Shown here in pieces: positions 8,884 through 18,438 of a stretch of 46,541 nucleotides of DNA (the first letter of the stretch is position 1; every line of letters begins with the position of its first letter). Both the position numbers and the translations under genes were made by a program. The notes under the pieces are model-generated. The model saw only the letters and a list, made by a program, of their open reading frames with translations. It did not search any database and was not told the origin of the DNA. The stretch is taken from the NCBI GenBank assembly GCA_947452685.1, contig CANGEF010000002.1, positions 1-46,541 of the forward strand. Reading direction: 5' to 3'. This DNA is from Flavobacteriales bacterium. GTDB taxonomy: Bacteria > Bacteroidota > Bacteroidia > Flavobacteriales_D > Sanyastnellaceae.

Positions 8884-11073
8884 TGAATGAAACTTAATGC
8901 GCATCAAACGCAAAATTTCTTCTTCATAATCGCCGTCGAAATATTCTTCGGCTTCAACAATATCATCCGTTTCAGACTGCATGAAGTATTCCATTATTTC
9001 ATCTTGCGCATCTTCATCTATTTCATCGTCTATGAAATACTGAATATCTAAGCGGGTTCCAGCATGAACAATGGTTTCTATTTCATCTATCAAATCTGAA
9101 TAGGTCTTACCTATTCCCTTTGCAATATCGAAAAGAGGAATTCGCTTGTCTACGTTTTGAATGATCTTAATCTTGTGACTGCTCTTCGCGTGAGCACTTT
9201 TCAAAACAAAATCCTCTGGACGTTCAATGTCGTTGTCTTCAACATATTTTTTAATGAGTGCTAAAAAAGGAGAACCGAACTTCATAGCCTTTCCCTTACC
9301 TACACCACCAATGTGCGAAAGTTCATCAATGGTAATCGGGTATTGAGTGGCCATTTCTTCAAGCGAAGGCTCAGAGAAAATAACATACGGCGGCAGACCT
9401 TTTTCTTTTGAAACCTTCTGACGCAATTCCTTCAGCATTAAAAATAAGGTTTCATCCGATGCTCCGGATCCGCTTGCTTTCACTGCGTGAATCAATTCAC
9501 CGTCATCATCTGTTTCGCCTATTTCTTCCTCTTTCACCAAATCCATTTGGAAAGGTGATTTCAAAAACTCTAATCCTTCAGCGGTTAGCTTAAGTGTTCC
9601 GTAGGTTTCAATTTCCTTGCGAATTAAATTTTTCACAAGAAGCTGACGCATAATTGCATTCCAGTGCTTGTCGGACTCTTCTTTTCCTGCGCCAAATAAT
9701 TTGTGTTTATCGGCCTTGTAAGTAGAAACCTCAGCGTTGTTAATTCCGCCCAAGACATTCGCAATAAATTTCGCTTTGTGGGTTTCCTTGAAGGCTTTAA
9801 TGCACTCTAACACCAACTTCACGTCTTGCGTTGCATCGAAAATTTCTTTCGGCTTTCGCGAGTTGTCGTCCATGCCCGCACCTTCACCTGTCACTTCATC
9901 CCACTCTTCACCAAAGTAGTGAAGCAAATATTTTCTGCGACTCATCGCTGTTTCAGCGTATGCCATCACTTCCTGAAGCAGAAGCATTCCTATTTCTTGC
10001 TCTGCAACTGGTTTTCCGTGCAGAAATTTTTCCAATTTCTCTACATCCTTTGGCGAGTAAAAAGCCAAGCAATGTCCCTCTCCACCATCTCTACCCGCCC
10101 TACCTGTTTCTTGGTAATAGCTCTCTAAACTTTTTGGAATATCGTGGTGAATAACGAAACGCACATCGGGTTTATCTATTCCCATTCCGAATGCAATGGT
10201 TGCAACAATGACATCAACATCCTGCATAAGGAATTTGTCTTGTACATCGTTCCGCTGATGGCTATCCATACCTGCGTGATAAGAGAGTGCTTTTATTCCA
10301 TTGGCGACAAGCAGCTCGGCAATTTCTTCCGTTTTCTTGCGCGACAAGCAATACACAATTCCACTCTTCCCTGCATTCCCTTTTACGAATTGAATAATTT
10401 GTTTTCCAACATTGACTTTCGGACGAACCTCGTAGTACAAATTTTCACGGTTGAATGAAGATTTGAAGACCTTGGCATCAACCATACCCAGATTCTTCTG
10501 AATGTCTAACTGTACTTTTGGCGTGGCAGTAGCCGTTAACGCCATTACGGGTAAATCGGCAATTTGCTGAATAATGGTTTTTATTCGTCTGTATTCCGGA
10601 CGGAAGTCGTGGCCCCATTCGGAAATGCAATGGGCTTCATCTATGGCAACGAATGAAATTTTACAAGTTCGAAGAAACTCAATGTTGTCTTCCTTCGTCA
10701 AAGATTCAGGAGCCACATAAAGCAGTTTGGTTTTGCCGCTGAGCATATCTTTCTTCACTTGCGCAATCTCACTTTTGTTTAAAGATGAGTTTATCACATG
10801 AGCAATACCTTCTTCATTGGAAAATCCGCGCATGGCATCTACCTGATTTTTCATGAGCGCAATGAGAGGAGAAACGACAATGGCTGTTCCTTCAGACATG
10901 AGTGCAGGTAGTTGGTAGCAAAGTGATTTCCCGCCACCGGTTGGCATAATGACGAACGTATCTTTTCCAGCTAAGACGTTGTCTATTACATCTTGCTGAA
11001 GACCTTTAAAGTTCGAAAATCCAAAAAAATATTTCAAGGCATCCTTAGGAGCCATATCTGTCGCTGTTGTCAT
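8869..11073 (-). CDS. recQ: ATP-dependent DNA helicase RecQ
   Basis: MPTGGGKSLCYQLPA, DEAHCISEWGHDFRPEY, ALTATATPKV, GRAGRDG. ATG at 11073 (MTTATDMAPK) preferred; the upstream ORF extension does not look conserved. Confidence 0.96.
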   Translation of the reverse strand: MTTATDMAPKDALKYFFGFSNFKGLQQDVIDNVLAGKDTFVIMPTGGGKSLCYQLPALMSEGTAIVVSPLIALMKNQVDAMRGFSNEEGIAHVINSSLNKSEIAQVKKDMLSGKTKLLYVAPESLTKEDNIEFLRTCKISFVAIDEAHCISEWGHDFRPEYRRIKTIIQQIADLPVMALTATATPKVQLDIQKNLGMVDAKVFKSSFNRENLYYEVRPKVNVGKQIIQFVKGNAGKSGIVYCLSRKKTEEIAELLVANGIKALSYHAGMDSHQRNDVQDKFLMQDVDVIVATIAFGMGIDKPDVRFVIHHDIPKSLESYYQETGRAGRDGGEGHCLAFYSPKDVEKLEKFLHGKPVAEQEIGMLLLQEVMAYAETAMSRRKYLLHYFGEEWDEVTGEGAGMDDNSRKPKEIFDATQDVKLVLECIKAFKETHKAKFIANVLGGINNAEVSTYKADKHKLFGAGKEESDKHWNAIMRQLLVKNLIRKEIETYGTLKLTAEGLEFLKSPFQMDLVKEEEIGETDDDGELIHAVKASGSGASDETLFLMLKELRQKVSKEKGLPPYVIFSEPSLEEMATQYPITIDELSHIGGVGKGKAMKFGSPFLALIKKYVEDNDIERPEDFVLKSAHAKSSHKIKIIQNVDKRIPLFDIAKGIGKTYSDLIDEIETIVHAGTRLDIQYFIDDEIDEDAQDEIMEYFMQSETDDIVEAEEYFDGDYEEEILRLMRIKFHSEIGN

Positions 11074-11217
11074 TCTCTTTTGTAATTGAACGTTATGAAA
11101 AAGTAACGTCACTGTAAAATTCGCTAAACGAATGTAAGCACAAAAGCACATGCACACCAACAAATTCATTCGAAAAAAAAGACCTGAAAAACTATCGATT
11201 CTTTGCATCTTTGCAAA

Positions 11218-12192
11218 GTGAAATTGACTTCCCAAACAACAATTTTAGACTCTGCGAAGGAGGCCATTCGGTTAGAAGCAGATGCGCTTTCCGCACTAGG
11301 GACGTCCTTAGACAGTGTTTTTGTATCTGTGGTAATGGCGGTGCTTGCCACCAAACAACCGATTACAATTACTGGAATTGGTAAGAGTGGCATTATTGCG
11401 CAAAAATGGGTTGCTACCTTCAACAGTACCGGACAGCCTGCGCAATTTCTTCATGCTTCTGAAGCCATTCACGGCGATTTAGGAATGGTTCAAAACAGCA
11501 GTCTTGTATTCTGTCTTTCAAAGAGTGGCGATTCACCTGAAATACAGTATTTGGTTTCTTTGTTGAAATCGATGAACGTATTATTGATTGGTGTTGGGGC
11601 GAACCCGGAGAGTTATTTGGCGAAGGAATCGACCTACTTCGTTCACACGCCCATGACAAGTGAGGCTTGCCCGAACAACCTCGCGCCAACCGTTAGCACC
11701 ACCCTTCAGTTGGCGATTGGCGACGCTATTGCGGTGGCGCTCATGACAGAAAGAGGATTTAGCAAACTCGACTTCGCTAAGTTTCATCCAGGCGGTGCGT
11801 TGGGTAAAAAACTTTTCACAACCATTGGTCAAGTCATGCGAACCGACGCTCTACCTCAGGTAAAGCCCAATTGTAATTTCAGAGATTTATTGATTGAAAT
11901 ATCATCGAAGCGTGCAGGAGCCACAGCAGTTGTAGAGAACAATGTTCTTTTAGGAATTGTAACCGACGGAGACATTCGAAGAGCTGTTGAGCGAAATGAG
12001 AATCTTGAAATCCTTTGTGCGTCTGATCTAATGAACACTTCAGCTAAGAGAATTCAAATTTCCGCATTGGCCGTTGAAGGATTTCAACTGATGGAAAACA
12101 ACAAGATAAGCCAGTTGCTTGTGATTGATGAAGAAGATAAATACTGCGGCATCATACATTTGCACGACCTGTTGAGTGCAGGAATTAATTGA
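11218..12192 (+). CDS. kdsD: KpsF/GutQ family sugar-phosphate isomerase (arabinose-5-phosphate isomerase, KdsD-like)
   Basis: SIS domain (ITGIGKSGIIAQKWVATFNSTG) plus two CBS domains. GTG start at 11218 likely. Confidence 0.93.
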   Translation: MKLTSQTTILDSAKEAIRLEADALSALGTSLDSVFVSVVMAVLATKQPITITGIGKSGIIAQKWVATFNSTGQPAQFLHASEAIHGDLGMVQNSSLVFCLSKSGDSPEIQYLVSLLKSMNVLLIGVGANPESYLAKESTYFVHTPMTSEACPNNLAPTVSTTLQLAIGDAIAVALMTERGFSKLDFAKFHPGGALGKKLFTTIGQVMRTDALPQVKPNCNFRDLLIEISSKRAGATAVVENNVLLGIVTDGDIRRAVERNENLEILCASDLMNTSAKRIQISALAVEGFQLMENNKISQLLVIDEEDKYCGIIHLHDLLSAGIN

Positions 12193-12992
12193 GTAAGATG
12201 GCTGAAGAAAAAAACATGAGTTTTTTAGAGCATTTGGAAGAGCTTAGAAAGAGACTATTCCGTGCCGTATTATTCGCTGTTGCCGGGATAATCGTTGTAT
12301 TTATTTTCGATGAATACGTTATTGAGAATATTATCATGGCTCCTCGAAGAGCCGATTTTCCTACTTATCGTTTTTTCTGTTGGCTGGGTCACCTCTTAGG
12401 ACTAGAAGACCAGCTGTGCTTTTCAGATGCTAATTTCACTTTACAAAGCACAACCATGGGCGGTAATTTTTCTGCTTACATGACCGTTGTCTTGGTCGGT
12501 GGAGTTATCCTCGCATTTCCCGCCATTTTCTACCAAATATGGGCCTTTGTTCGTCCGGGATTGAAAAAAACAGAACTTAAATCGGTACGAGGAATTGGAT
12601 TCTATGTCTCGTTGTTATTTTTTCTTGGGATATTGTTTGGCTATTACGTGCTAACCCCTTTATCTATTCAGTTTTTAGGAAATTTTGCTTTTGCCGATGT
12701 AGAAGTAAATGCAACCATTCTGTCTTATCTCAAGCTTTGTTCTTCCTTAATTTTAGGAACCGGCTTGGTGTTTCAAATGCCCGTGGTGATATACTTCCTT
12801 GCGAAAATAGGATTGGTAAGTTCTGCCTTCCTTAAAAAATATAGAAGACACGCTTTTGTAATTAACCTCATTGTTAGTGCAATAATTACACCTCCAGATG
12901 TAACCAGTCAAATGCTGGTCTCCCTTCCTTTGCTCTTGCTTTATGAAATAAGCATTCGTGTTGCTCAGCGCGTTGAAAAAAAGAAATTGTAA
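12189..12992 (+). CDS. tatC: Sec-independent protein translocase TatC
   Basis: MSFLEHLEELRKRLFRA, multiple TM helices, FRPGLKKTELK-like loop, SAIITPPDVTSQ. Start TTG 12189 or ATG 12198. Confidence 0.96.
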   Translation: MSKMAEEKNMSFLEHLEELRKRLFRAVLFAVAGIIVVFIFDEYVIENIIMAPRRADFPTYRFFCWLGHLLGLEDQLCFSDANFTLQSTTMGGNFSAYMTVVLVGGVILAFPAIFYQIWAFVRPGLKKTELKSVRGIGFYVSLLFFLGILFGYYVLTPLSIQFLGNFAFADVEVNATILSYLKLCSSLILGTGLVFQMPVVIYFLAKIGLVSSAFLKKYRRHAFVINLIVSAIITPPDVTSQMLVSLPLLLLYEISIRVAQRVEKKKL

Positions 12993-13080
12993 ATCCAATT
13001 GGTAGATGTTTTTGGTTTGTTATCTCTATTGAGAATTTCCTTATATTCGTAGCCTTAAAAGTTAACTTAAATTTAATCAA

Positions 13081-15003
13081 ATGAAGAAAATCTACTTATT
13101 AGGTTTGTTCACAGCTGTAGCGAGTGTATCATTCGCACAATGGTCAGTGCAACAATCACCTGCTCGCAGAACTTTCACTAGAAATGAAATTTCCCCAAGA
13201 GCTAGCAATCGTCAAGAAATGGCTCCATCTGTTGATTGGAGTAACCGTGTTGTTCTTCTTTCAGAAGACTTCCAAGGGGTTTCTGGTGCAATGCCTGCTG
13301 GTTTACCAGCTGGATGGTCAACCAATACTGTGAGTCAAACTCAAGGTACCGCTGCTACCACAGATGATACCAACGGTAATGCATTTTTCGTACACAACAG
13401 CACCAGTGCAAACGGTGGTGGTTACTGGCCAGTTCCTCAAGTTGGAACAGGTAACAAATTCGCTGGTGTGAACGACGATAACACTCCATGTGATTGTGAC
13501 AACATTGATTCTTATGTTCAATCTCCATCAATGGACTTCTCAACTGCAACGAATATTGCAATTTCATTTGACATTTTCCACGACATGAACTTCGGTGGTG
13601 GTGATGCTACATTGCAAATCTCTACAGACGGTGGAGCAACTTTTGTTATTCGTTCTATCGGAACGGATGCAACAGGTGCTAGCATTGATGTATTCCCTGC
13701 AGATCAAGATTACTGGCAGTCTATCATCGTTCCATTGTACGACATTACTGCATCTAACGTAATCATTCGTTTCCAATGGACTGACGGTGGATCATGGGCT
13801 TCAGGATTTGCAGTTGACAACATTGTTGTTGGTGAGCTTCCTGCAAGCGATATCCGTGTGGTAAAAACTAAAGTAGGTGACTGGAACCAAGCAAACTTCG
13901 GTTTAGGTTTCTGGGATTACAACAGAGTACCAGTTACTCAAGTTAGCCCTGTGCACGCTACATCTGTTATCTTTAACGGTGGTACGAACGACCAAGTTGA
14001 TGCTACAATGAACTACGCAGTAACTTTCAACGGAACTCCAGTTGCTGGTTCTCCATTCGCTGCTGACCAAACATCTGCTGCATTCTTGTCGTTAGACAAA
14101 GACACGATTTCTGTTTCTGCTCCTTGGACTCCAAGTGCAGTAGGTACAATCCAAATCACTGGAACAACGACTTCAACTACTGGAGATGACGTTGCTTCTA
14201 ACAACACTGGAACAGCATCAATTGAAATCACTGACTTCACATACGGTCGTGATGCAAACGCTGCTCAAGCTTTCTCTGGTCCTACTTCTGATTTCGAATA
14301 CGGTAACTTGTTTGATATCTACGCTGACGACCAATTCGGTGGTATTGATGTTGCAATCGGAGCTGGATCAGCTGCAGGTGACCCAATCATCGGTCGTATC
14401 TATTTGTTCGAAGGATTTGACGCTGCTGGCGCTCCAATCTTCACTGACCTTACGCTTGAAACAACTGAGTACATCTTCACTGGAAATGAATTCAACAGCG
14501 TTGGTGGAAACACTTTCGTAACTCTTCCTTTCGCTTCAGCTGTAACGTTGAACGCAGGTAACATCTACTTAGTAGTTGTGTCATGTGTAACTGGAACTCG
14601 TATTCCTGTTTCTGGAAGCAATGACTGGGTTACTTCTTGGCTATTCGATAGCGGTACTTCTACTTGGGGAGCAACTGGATCTGTTCCAATGGTTCGTTTG
14701 AACTCTGACGAAACTGCAGCTGTAGCTTCTGTTACTGGCGCTGCTTCTTTCGAATTGGCTCAAAACATGCCAAACCCTTCTAACGGAAATACAACAATTG
14801 TTTACAACCTTCCAAGCAACGAGCGTGTTACTTTAACCGTTCGCGATTTAACTGGACGTGTTGTTGCAGTATCTAACGAAGGTGTTAAACCAACAGGTAA
14901 GAACATGATCACATTGAATACTTCTGCTTACGGTGCAGGTGTTTACACTTACACAATCACTGCAGGTTCTTCAAGCTTGACAAAACAAATGATGGTGAAA
15001 TAA
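13081..15003 (+). CDS. Secreted surface protein with MAM/choice-of-anchor-like domain and T9SS type A sorting domain
   Basis: Signal peptide MKKIYLLGLFTAVASVSFAQ; C-term NMPNPSNGNTTIVYNLPSNERVTLTVRDLTGRVV...GVYTYTITAGSSSLTKQMMVK. Confidence 0.9.
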   Translation: MKKIYLLGLFTAVASVSFAQWSVQQSPARRTFTRNEISPRASNRQEMAPSVDWSNRVVLLSEDFQGVSGAMPAGLPAGWSTNTVSQTQGTAATTDDTNGNAFFVHNSTSANGGGYWPVPQVGTGNKFAGVNDDNTPCDCDNIDSYVQSPSMDFSTATNIAISFDIFHDMNFGGGDATLQISTDGGATFVIRSIGTDATGASIDVFPADQDYWQSIIVPLYDITASNVIIRFQWTDGGSWASGFAVDNIVVGELPASDIRVVKTKVGDWNQANFGLGFWDYNRVPVTQVSPVHATSVIFNGGTNDQVDATMNYAVTFNGTPVAGSPFAADQTSAAFLSLDKDTISVSAPWTPSAVGTIQITGTTTSTTGDDVASNNTGTASIEITDFTYGRDANAAQAFSGPTSDFEYGNLFDIYADDQFGGIDVAIGAGSAAGDPIIGRIYLFEGFDAAGAPIFTDLTLETTEYIFTGNEFNSVGGNTFVTLPFASAVTLNAGNIYLVVVSCVTGTRIPVSGSNDWVTSWLFDSGTSTWGATGSVPMVRLNSDETAAVASVTGAASFELAQNMPNPSNGNTTIVYNLPSNERVTLTVRDLTGRVVAVSNEGVKPTGKNMITLNTSAYGAGVYTYTITAGSSSLTKQMMVK

Positions 15004-15028
15004 TTCATCTTCTTTCATAGAAAGGAAA

Positions 15029-15057
15029 AGTCCCGCAATAGTGCGGGACTTTTTTTT
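15029..15057 (+). terminator. Intrinsic terminator
   Basis: AGTCCCGCA-ATAG-TGCGGGACT followed by T7. Confidence 0.92.
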
Positions 15058-15121
15058 GTCTTTACAGATTTGGATATAGAAAGATTTCTTAACTTCCCAC
15101 CTTAAAATAAAACCTGATAAG

Positions 15122-17071
15122 ATGAAAAAACTTTTTACTCTTTGTGGTGCTATTGGTCTCGCTTTTTCTGCAACGGCGCAAATTACGCCAACTACAGATA
15201 TTAAGGCTGCACTAAAAGCTCCTTCAAACGCTGAGATGGAACGCTCTGCTCATTCAACTGCAACTGCTCCATCGAACACTGCAGACCGTGTTGTTGTATA
15301 CAGCCAAAACTTCTCTACTGGATTTGGCGATATGACTCACCAAGACAGCAGCCCTGCTGGAACCATTTGGATGGTTGCAAACGCAAGCTCTCCTGCTGGT
15401 GAATTCTCTTCTACACTTCCTGCTTTAGCTTCTCCAACTGCTGCTAACGGATGGGTAATTTTCGATTGTGATTTATACAACACGCCTGTTTCAAACGGTG
15501 TTGAAGATGTTACTGGAAGCCTTTCTACTCCAACCATGGATTGTAGCGCATTGACTTCTGTAATTGTAGAGTGGTCACAATACTTCCGCTACTGCTGCTT
15601 CTCGGCGTCACCATTGACGTTAGAAGTTTCTACAGATGGTGGAACTAACTGGACTGTTTTCCCTGCAAACGGAAATTTCACTCCAAGTGCAAACTCACTT
15701 TCTGCTAACCCATTGAACACACGTGTTGACATTTCTTGTGCTGCTGCTGGACAATCTAGCGTTTTGGTACGTTGGGGATATAACACTGCTGCTGCAACGG
15801 GCTACAGTCACTACTTCTGGGGAATCGATGATATTCAAATTCACGACAACGGAAGCACCAACGATCTTGAAATTCTTCAAGTAACCAACGGAGATGTTCT
15901 AAACATTTGGGAATACCGTGTTACGCCTTTCGAGCAACGTATTTTCGCTGCTGACGGAGGTTTAAATGTTGGGGTTATTTACCGCAACAACGGAAGTGCT
16001 GACCAAACCAACACTTCAATAAACATTGACATCTTAGATGCTTCTGGTGCTGTTGTTGGAAACGCAGTTTCTAACCCTTTCACCATGGAATCTTTTGGTC
16101 ACACTCCAGAATGTCCATCATTCTTAAGTGATACGTTATACATTCAGACCGGTTGGGAGCCAAGTGTTATTGGAACCTACACCGTTCGCGCAAGCATTCT
16201 TAGCTTAGATGCTACAGATGAGACGCCAGCGAACAATACAATGGACCACATCATTGTTTATTCAACCGATGAGTACGGTCATGAAGACGAAGCTGCACTT
16301 GACATTGAATTGACTCCACGCGCTAGCGATACTAGCCCAGGCGAATTCGATCCAACAGGATATGGTGCATTTTACACTTGCCCTAACGCAGGTTCATTGG
16401 CTTATGGATTGACTGTAGTTTTCGGTCCAACCTCAGACGGTGGCGCAGACTTTACTGCAATTCTTTTCGAAGGATCACCGAACAATGCTGCTGTATTGGC
16501 TTCTCAAGATTATGTATTGAATGCCGGTTGGATTGACAACGGATATCAGTACTTCCCATTCGATGCTCCATATGCTTTGGATACACAAGCAAATGGTCTT
16601 TCTTATTTCTGTGGAGTATTGAACGAAAGCACAAGTGCACTTCAATTAACTTGCGCTGCAGAATCGAACAGCGACTCTGACAACTCTACTTCAGTGTATG
16701 AAAAAGCTGGTGACGGTACTTTCGTATGGTTCGGTAGCCAAAGCTTCTCTCCTGCTGTTCGTATGATTCTTTCAGAACGTGTAGCTGTAGACGAAATCAA
16801 CTCTGACAATCTTACTTTCTTCCAATTCGCTCCAAACCCAGCAGTATCTTCAACTCGCGTTAATTTCGAGTTAACTTCTGCTGCGAACGTTGCTTACGAA
16901 GTTCGTGACATCACTGGAAAATTAATCGAGTTCAAAAACTTAGGTAAATACACTCCAGGAAGAAACAATTTCGAATTAAATGTAGCTGGCTTAAACGCTG
17001 GAAACTATGAAGTTTCTTTAGTAATTGGTGGGGCTAGAATGTTCACCAAAACACTTTCAGTTAAGAAATAA
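15122..17071 (+). CDS. Secreted protein with T9SS type A sorting domain
   Basis: Signal peptide MKKLFTLCGAIGLAFSATAQ; C-term FAPNPAVSSTRVNFELTSAANVAYEVRDITGKLIE...NAGNYEVSLVIGGARMFTKTLSVKK. Confidence 0.9.
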   Translation: MKKLFTLCGAIGLAFSATAQITPTTDIKAALKAPSNAEMERSAHSTATAPSNTADRVVVYSQNFSTGFGDMTHQDSSPAGTIWMVANASSPAGEFSSTLPALASPTAANGWVIFDCDLYNTPVSNGVEDVTGSLSTPTMDCSALTSVIVEWSQYFRYCCFSASPLTLEVSTDGGTNWTVFPANGNFTPSANSLSANPLNTRVDISCAAAGQSSVLVRWGYNTAAATGYSHYFWGIDDIQIHDNGSTNDLEILQVTNGDVLNIWEYRVTPFEQRIFAADGGLNVGVIYRNNGSADQTNTSINIDILDASGAVVGNAVSNPFTMESFGHTPECPSFLSDTLYIQTGWEPSVIGTYTVRASILSLDATDETPANNTMDHIIVYSTDEYGHEDEAALDIELTPRASDTSPGEFDPTGYGAFYTCPNAGSLAYGLTVVFGPTSDGGADFTAILFEGSPNNAAVLASQDYVLNAGWIDNGYQYFPFDAPYALDTQANGLSYFCGVLNESTSALQLTCAAESNSDSDNSTSVYEKAGDGTFVWFGSQSFSPAVRMILSERVAVDEINSDNLTFFQFAPNPAVSSTRVNFELTSAANVAYEVRDITGKLIEFKNLGKYTPGRNNFELNVAGLNAGNYEVSLVIGGARMFTKTLSVKK

Positions 17072-17088
17072 TATTTTCTTTTTGAATG

Positions 17089-17116
17089 AAAAGGCCACCT
17101 TCGGGTGGCCTTTTTT
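17089..17116. terminator. Intrinsic terminator (bidirectional, between convergent genes)
   Basis: AAAAGGCCACC-TTCG-GGTGGCCTTTTTT. Confidence 0.92.
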
Positions 17117-17117
17117 A

Positions 17118-18371
17118 TTACTCATACCGAAGAGCATCTATCGGATCGAGGTTCGAGGCCTTCTTCGCCGGATAATATCCGGAAGCCACAGATACAATAA
17201 AAGAAATTGTTGCACCCAGTAATAACCACAACCATGGAATGGTGAATCCAACACCTACAACCAAGGAAACAACATTTCCTACCAACACACCTAATACAAT
17301 TCCAATTGCACCGCCTATTTGACCAATAACAACGGCTTCAATTAAAAATTGTTGACGAATAATTTTTGAGCTGGCCCCAATGGATTTGCGAACGCCTATT
17401 TCTCGCGTTCGCTCGGTAACAGAAACCAACATAATATTCATGAGACCTATTCCTGCACTTATTAAGGTGATGATTCCTATGCAAATTCCACCCAACGTAA
17501 TTCCTGAAATCAAGCCCATCAATTGCTCAACCAATCCATTGCTCATATTTACTTCGAATGAATTGTCTTCACCAGGAGCATCGGCCCGAGCCACTCGCAT
17601 GGCTTCAACAGCAGACTCAGTAGCCGCTTCCAATTGCTTCGCTGTTTTCACAGCAATGCTAATTTGATATTCAGATTTCTCGTCGCCGAACGTTTTGCGA
17701 ACATTGGTCAACGGAATTAAACACTGGTTATCTCCTGCAAATCCAAATGTGTTTCCCTTCTCCTTCAAAACCCCCACAATCACGTAAGACCTTCCACTTA
17801 CATCTACCGTTTGTCCAATGGGTGAAACGCCACCTTTAAATAGTTCCTTGGCTATATCTGCTCCGCAAACCATAGCATTTGTCCCGTCTTTAATTTCGAA
17901 GGAAGAAAAATTCCGGCCGTCGCTCAACACGTAGGAAGAAAGTTCGAAATAATTAGCGTCGCAGCCTAAGACCGATACATTCGGATTGGTTTTCAAACCG
18001 CCTCTTGAAACCGTTGAAGTTGCCGAAGCAAAAACACTCAGCGAAACAATGGCATCTTCCTTAAATAATTCTTGAAACTTGCGGGCTTCGTCATAAGAGA
18101 TGACTTCAACTTGTTTGCTGCTCTGACCGCGTCGCATGCCTTGACGCGCGTTATTACCCGAGCGAATAGAAAATGTATTCGAGCCTAACCTGGAAAATTC
18201 CTCGCTCAACTTACGTTCAATACACTTCACAGCGGTGATCATGCCTACCAAAGCTGTGATACCAATAGCAATAATTGAGACCGTTAAAGTGGCTCGAAGC
18301 TTCTGACTTCTTACCGAGCCAATAGCCGTTCTGAGATTTTCTTTGAAAGATGTCGATAAAACTCGAATCAT
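17118..18371 (-). CDS. ABC transporter permease (MacB/FtsX-like)
   Basis: N-terminal TM, MacB-like periplasmic domain, C-terminal FtsX core (SVTERTREIGVRKSIGASSKIIRQQFLIEAVVI). Confidence 0.93.
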   Translation of the reverse strand: MIRVLSTSFKENLRTAIGSVRSQKLRATLTVSIIAIGITALVGMITAVKCIERKLSEEFSRLGSNTFSIRSGNNARQGMRRGQSSKQVEVISYDEARKFQELFKEDAIVSLSVFASATSTVSRGGLKTNPNVSVLGCDANYFELSSYVLSDGRNFSSFEIKDGTNAMVCGADIAKELFKGGVSPIGQTVDVSGRSYVIVGVLKEKGNTFGFAGDNQCLIPLTNVRKTFGDEKSEYQISIAVKTAKQLEAATESAVEAMRVARADAPGEDNSFEVNMSNGLVEQLMGLISGITLGGICIGIITLISAGIGLMNIMLVSVTERTREIGVRKSIGASSKIIRQQFLIEAVVIGQIGGAIGIVLGVLVGNVVSLVVGVGFTIPWLWLLLGATISFIVSVASGYYPAKKASNLDPIDALRYE

Positions 18372-18386
18372 AAAACAAAAGTAGGG

Positions 18387-18417
18387 TTGTAATTCCCTCG
18401 ATTCCTAACTATTTTTG
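18387..18417 (+). promoter_or_regulatory. Bacteroidota-type promoter upstream of aconitase
   Basis: TTG at 18387-18389, 20-nt spacer, TATTTTTG (TAnnTTTG) at 18410-18417. Confidence 0.6.
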
Positions 18418-18438
18418 CAAGGTAAAAATCTACAAATA

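Noticed and set aside
9826-10154. Overlapping plus-strand ORFs of 100 and 107 aa inside recQ
   Set aside because: Antisense to conserved RecQ motifs, no independent coding evidence.
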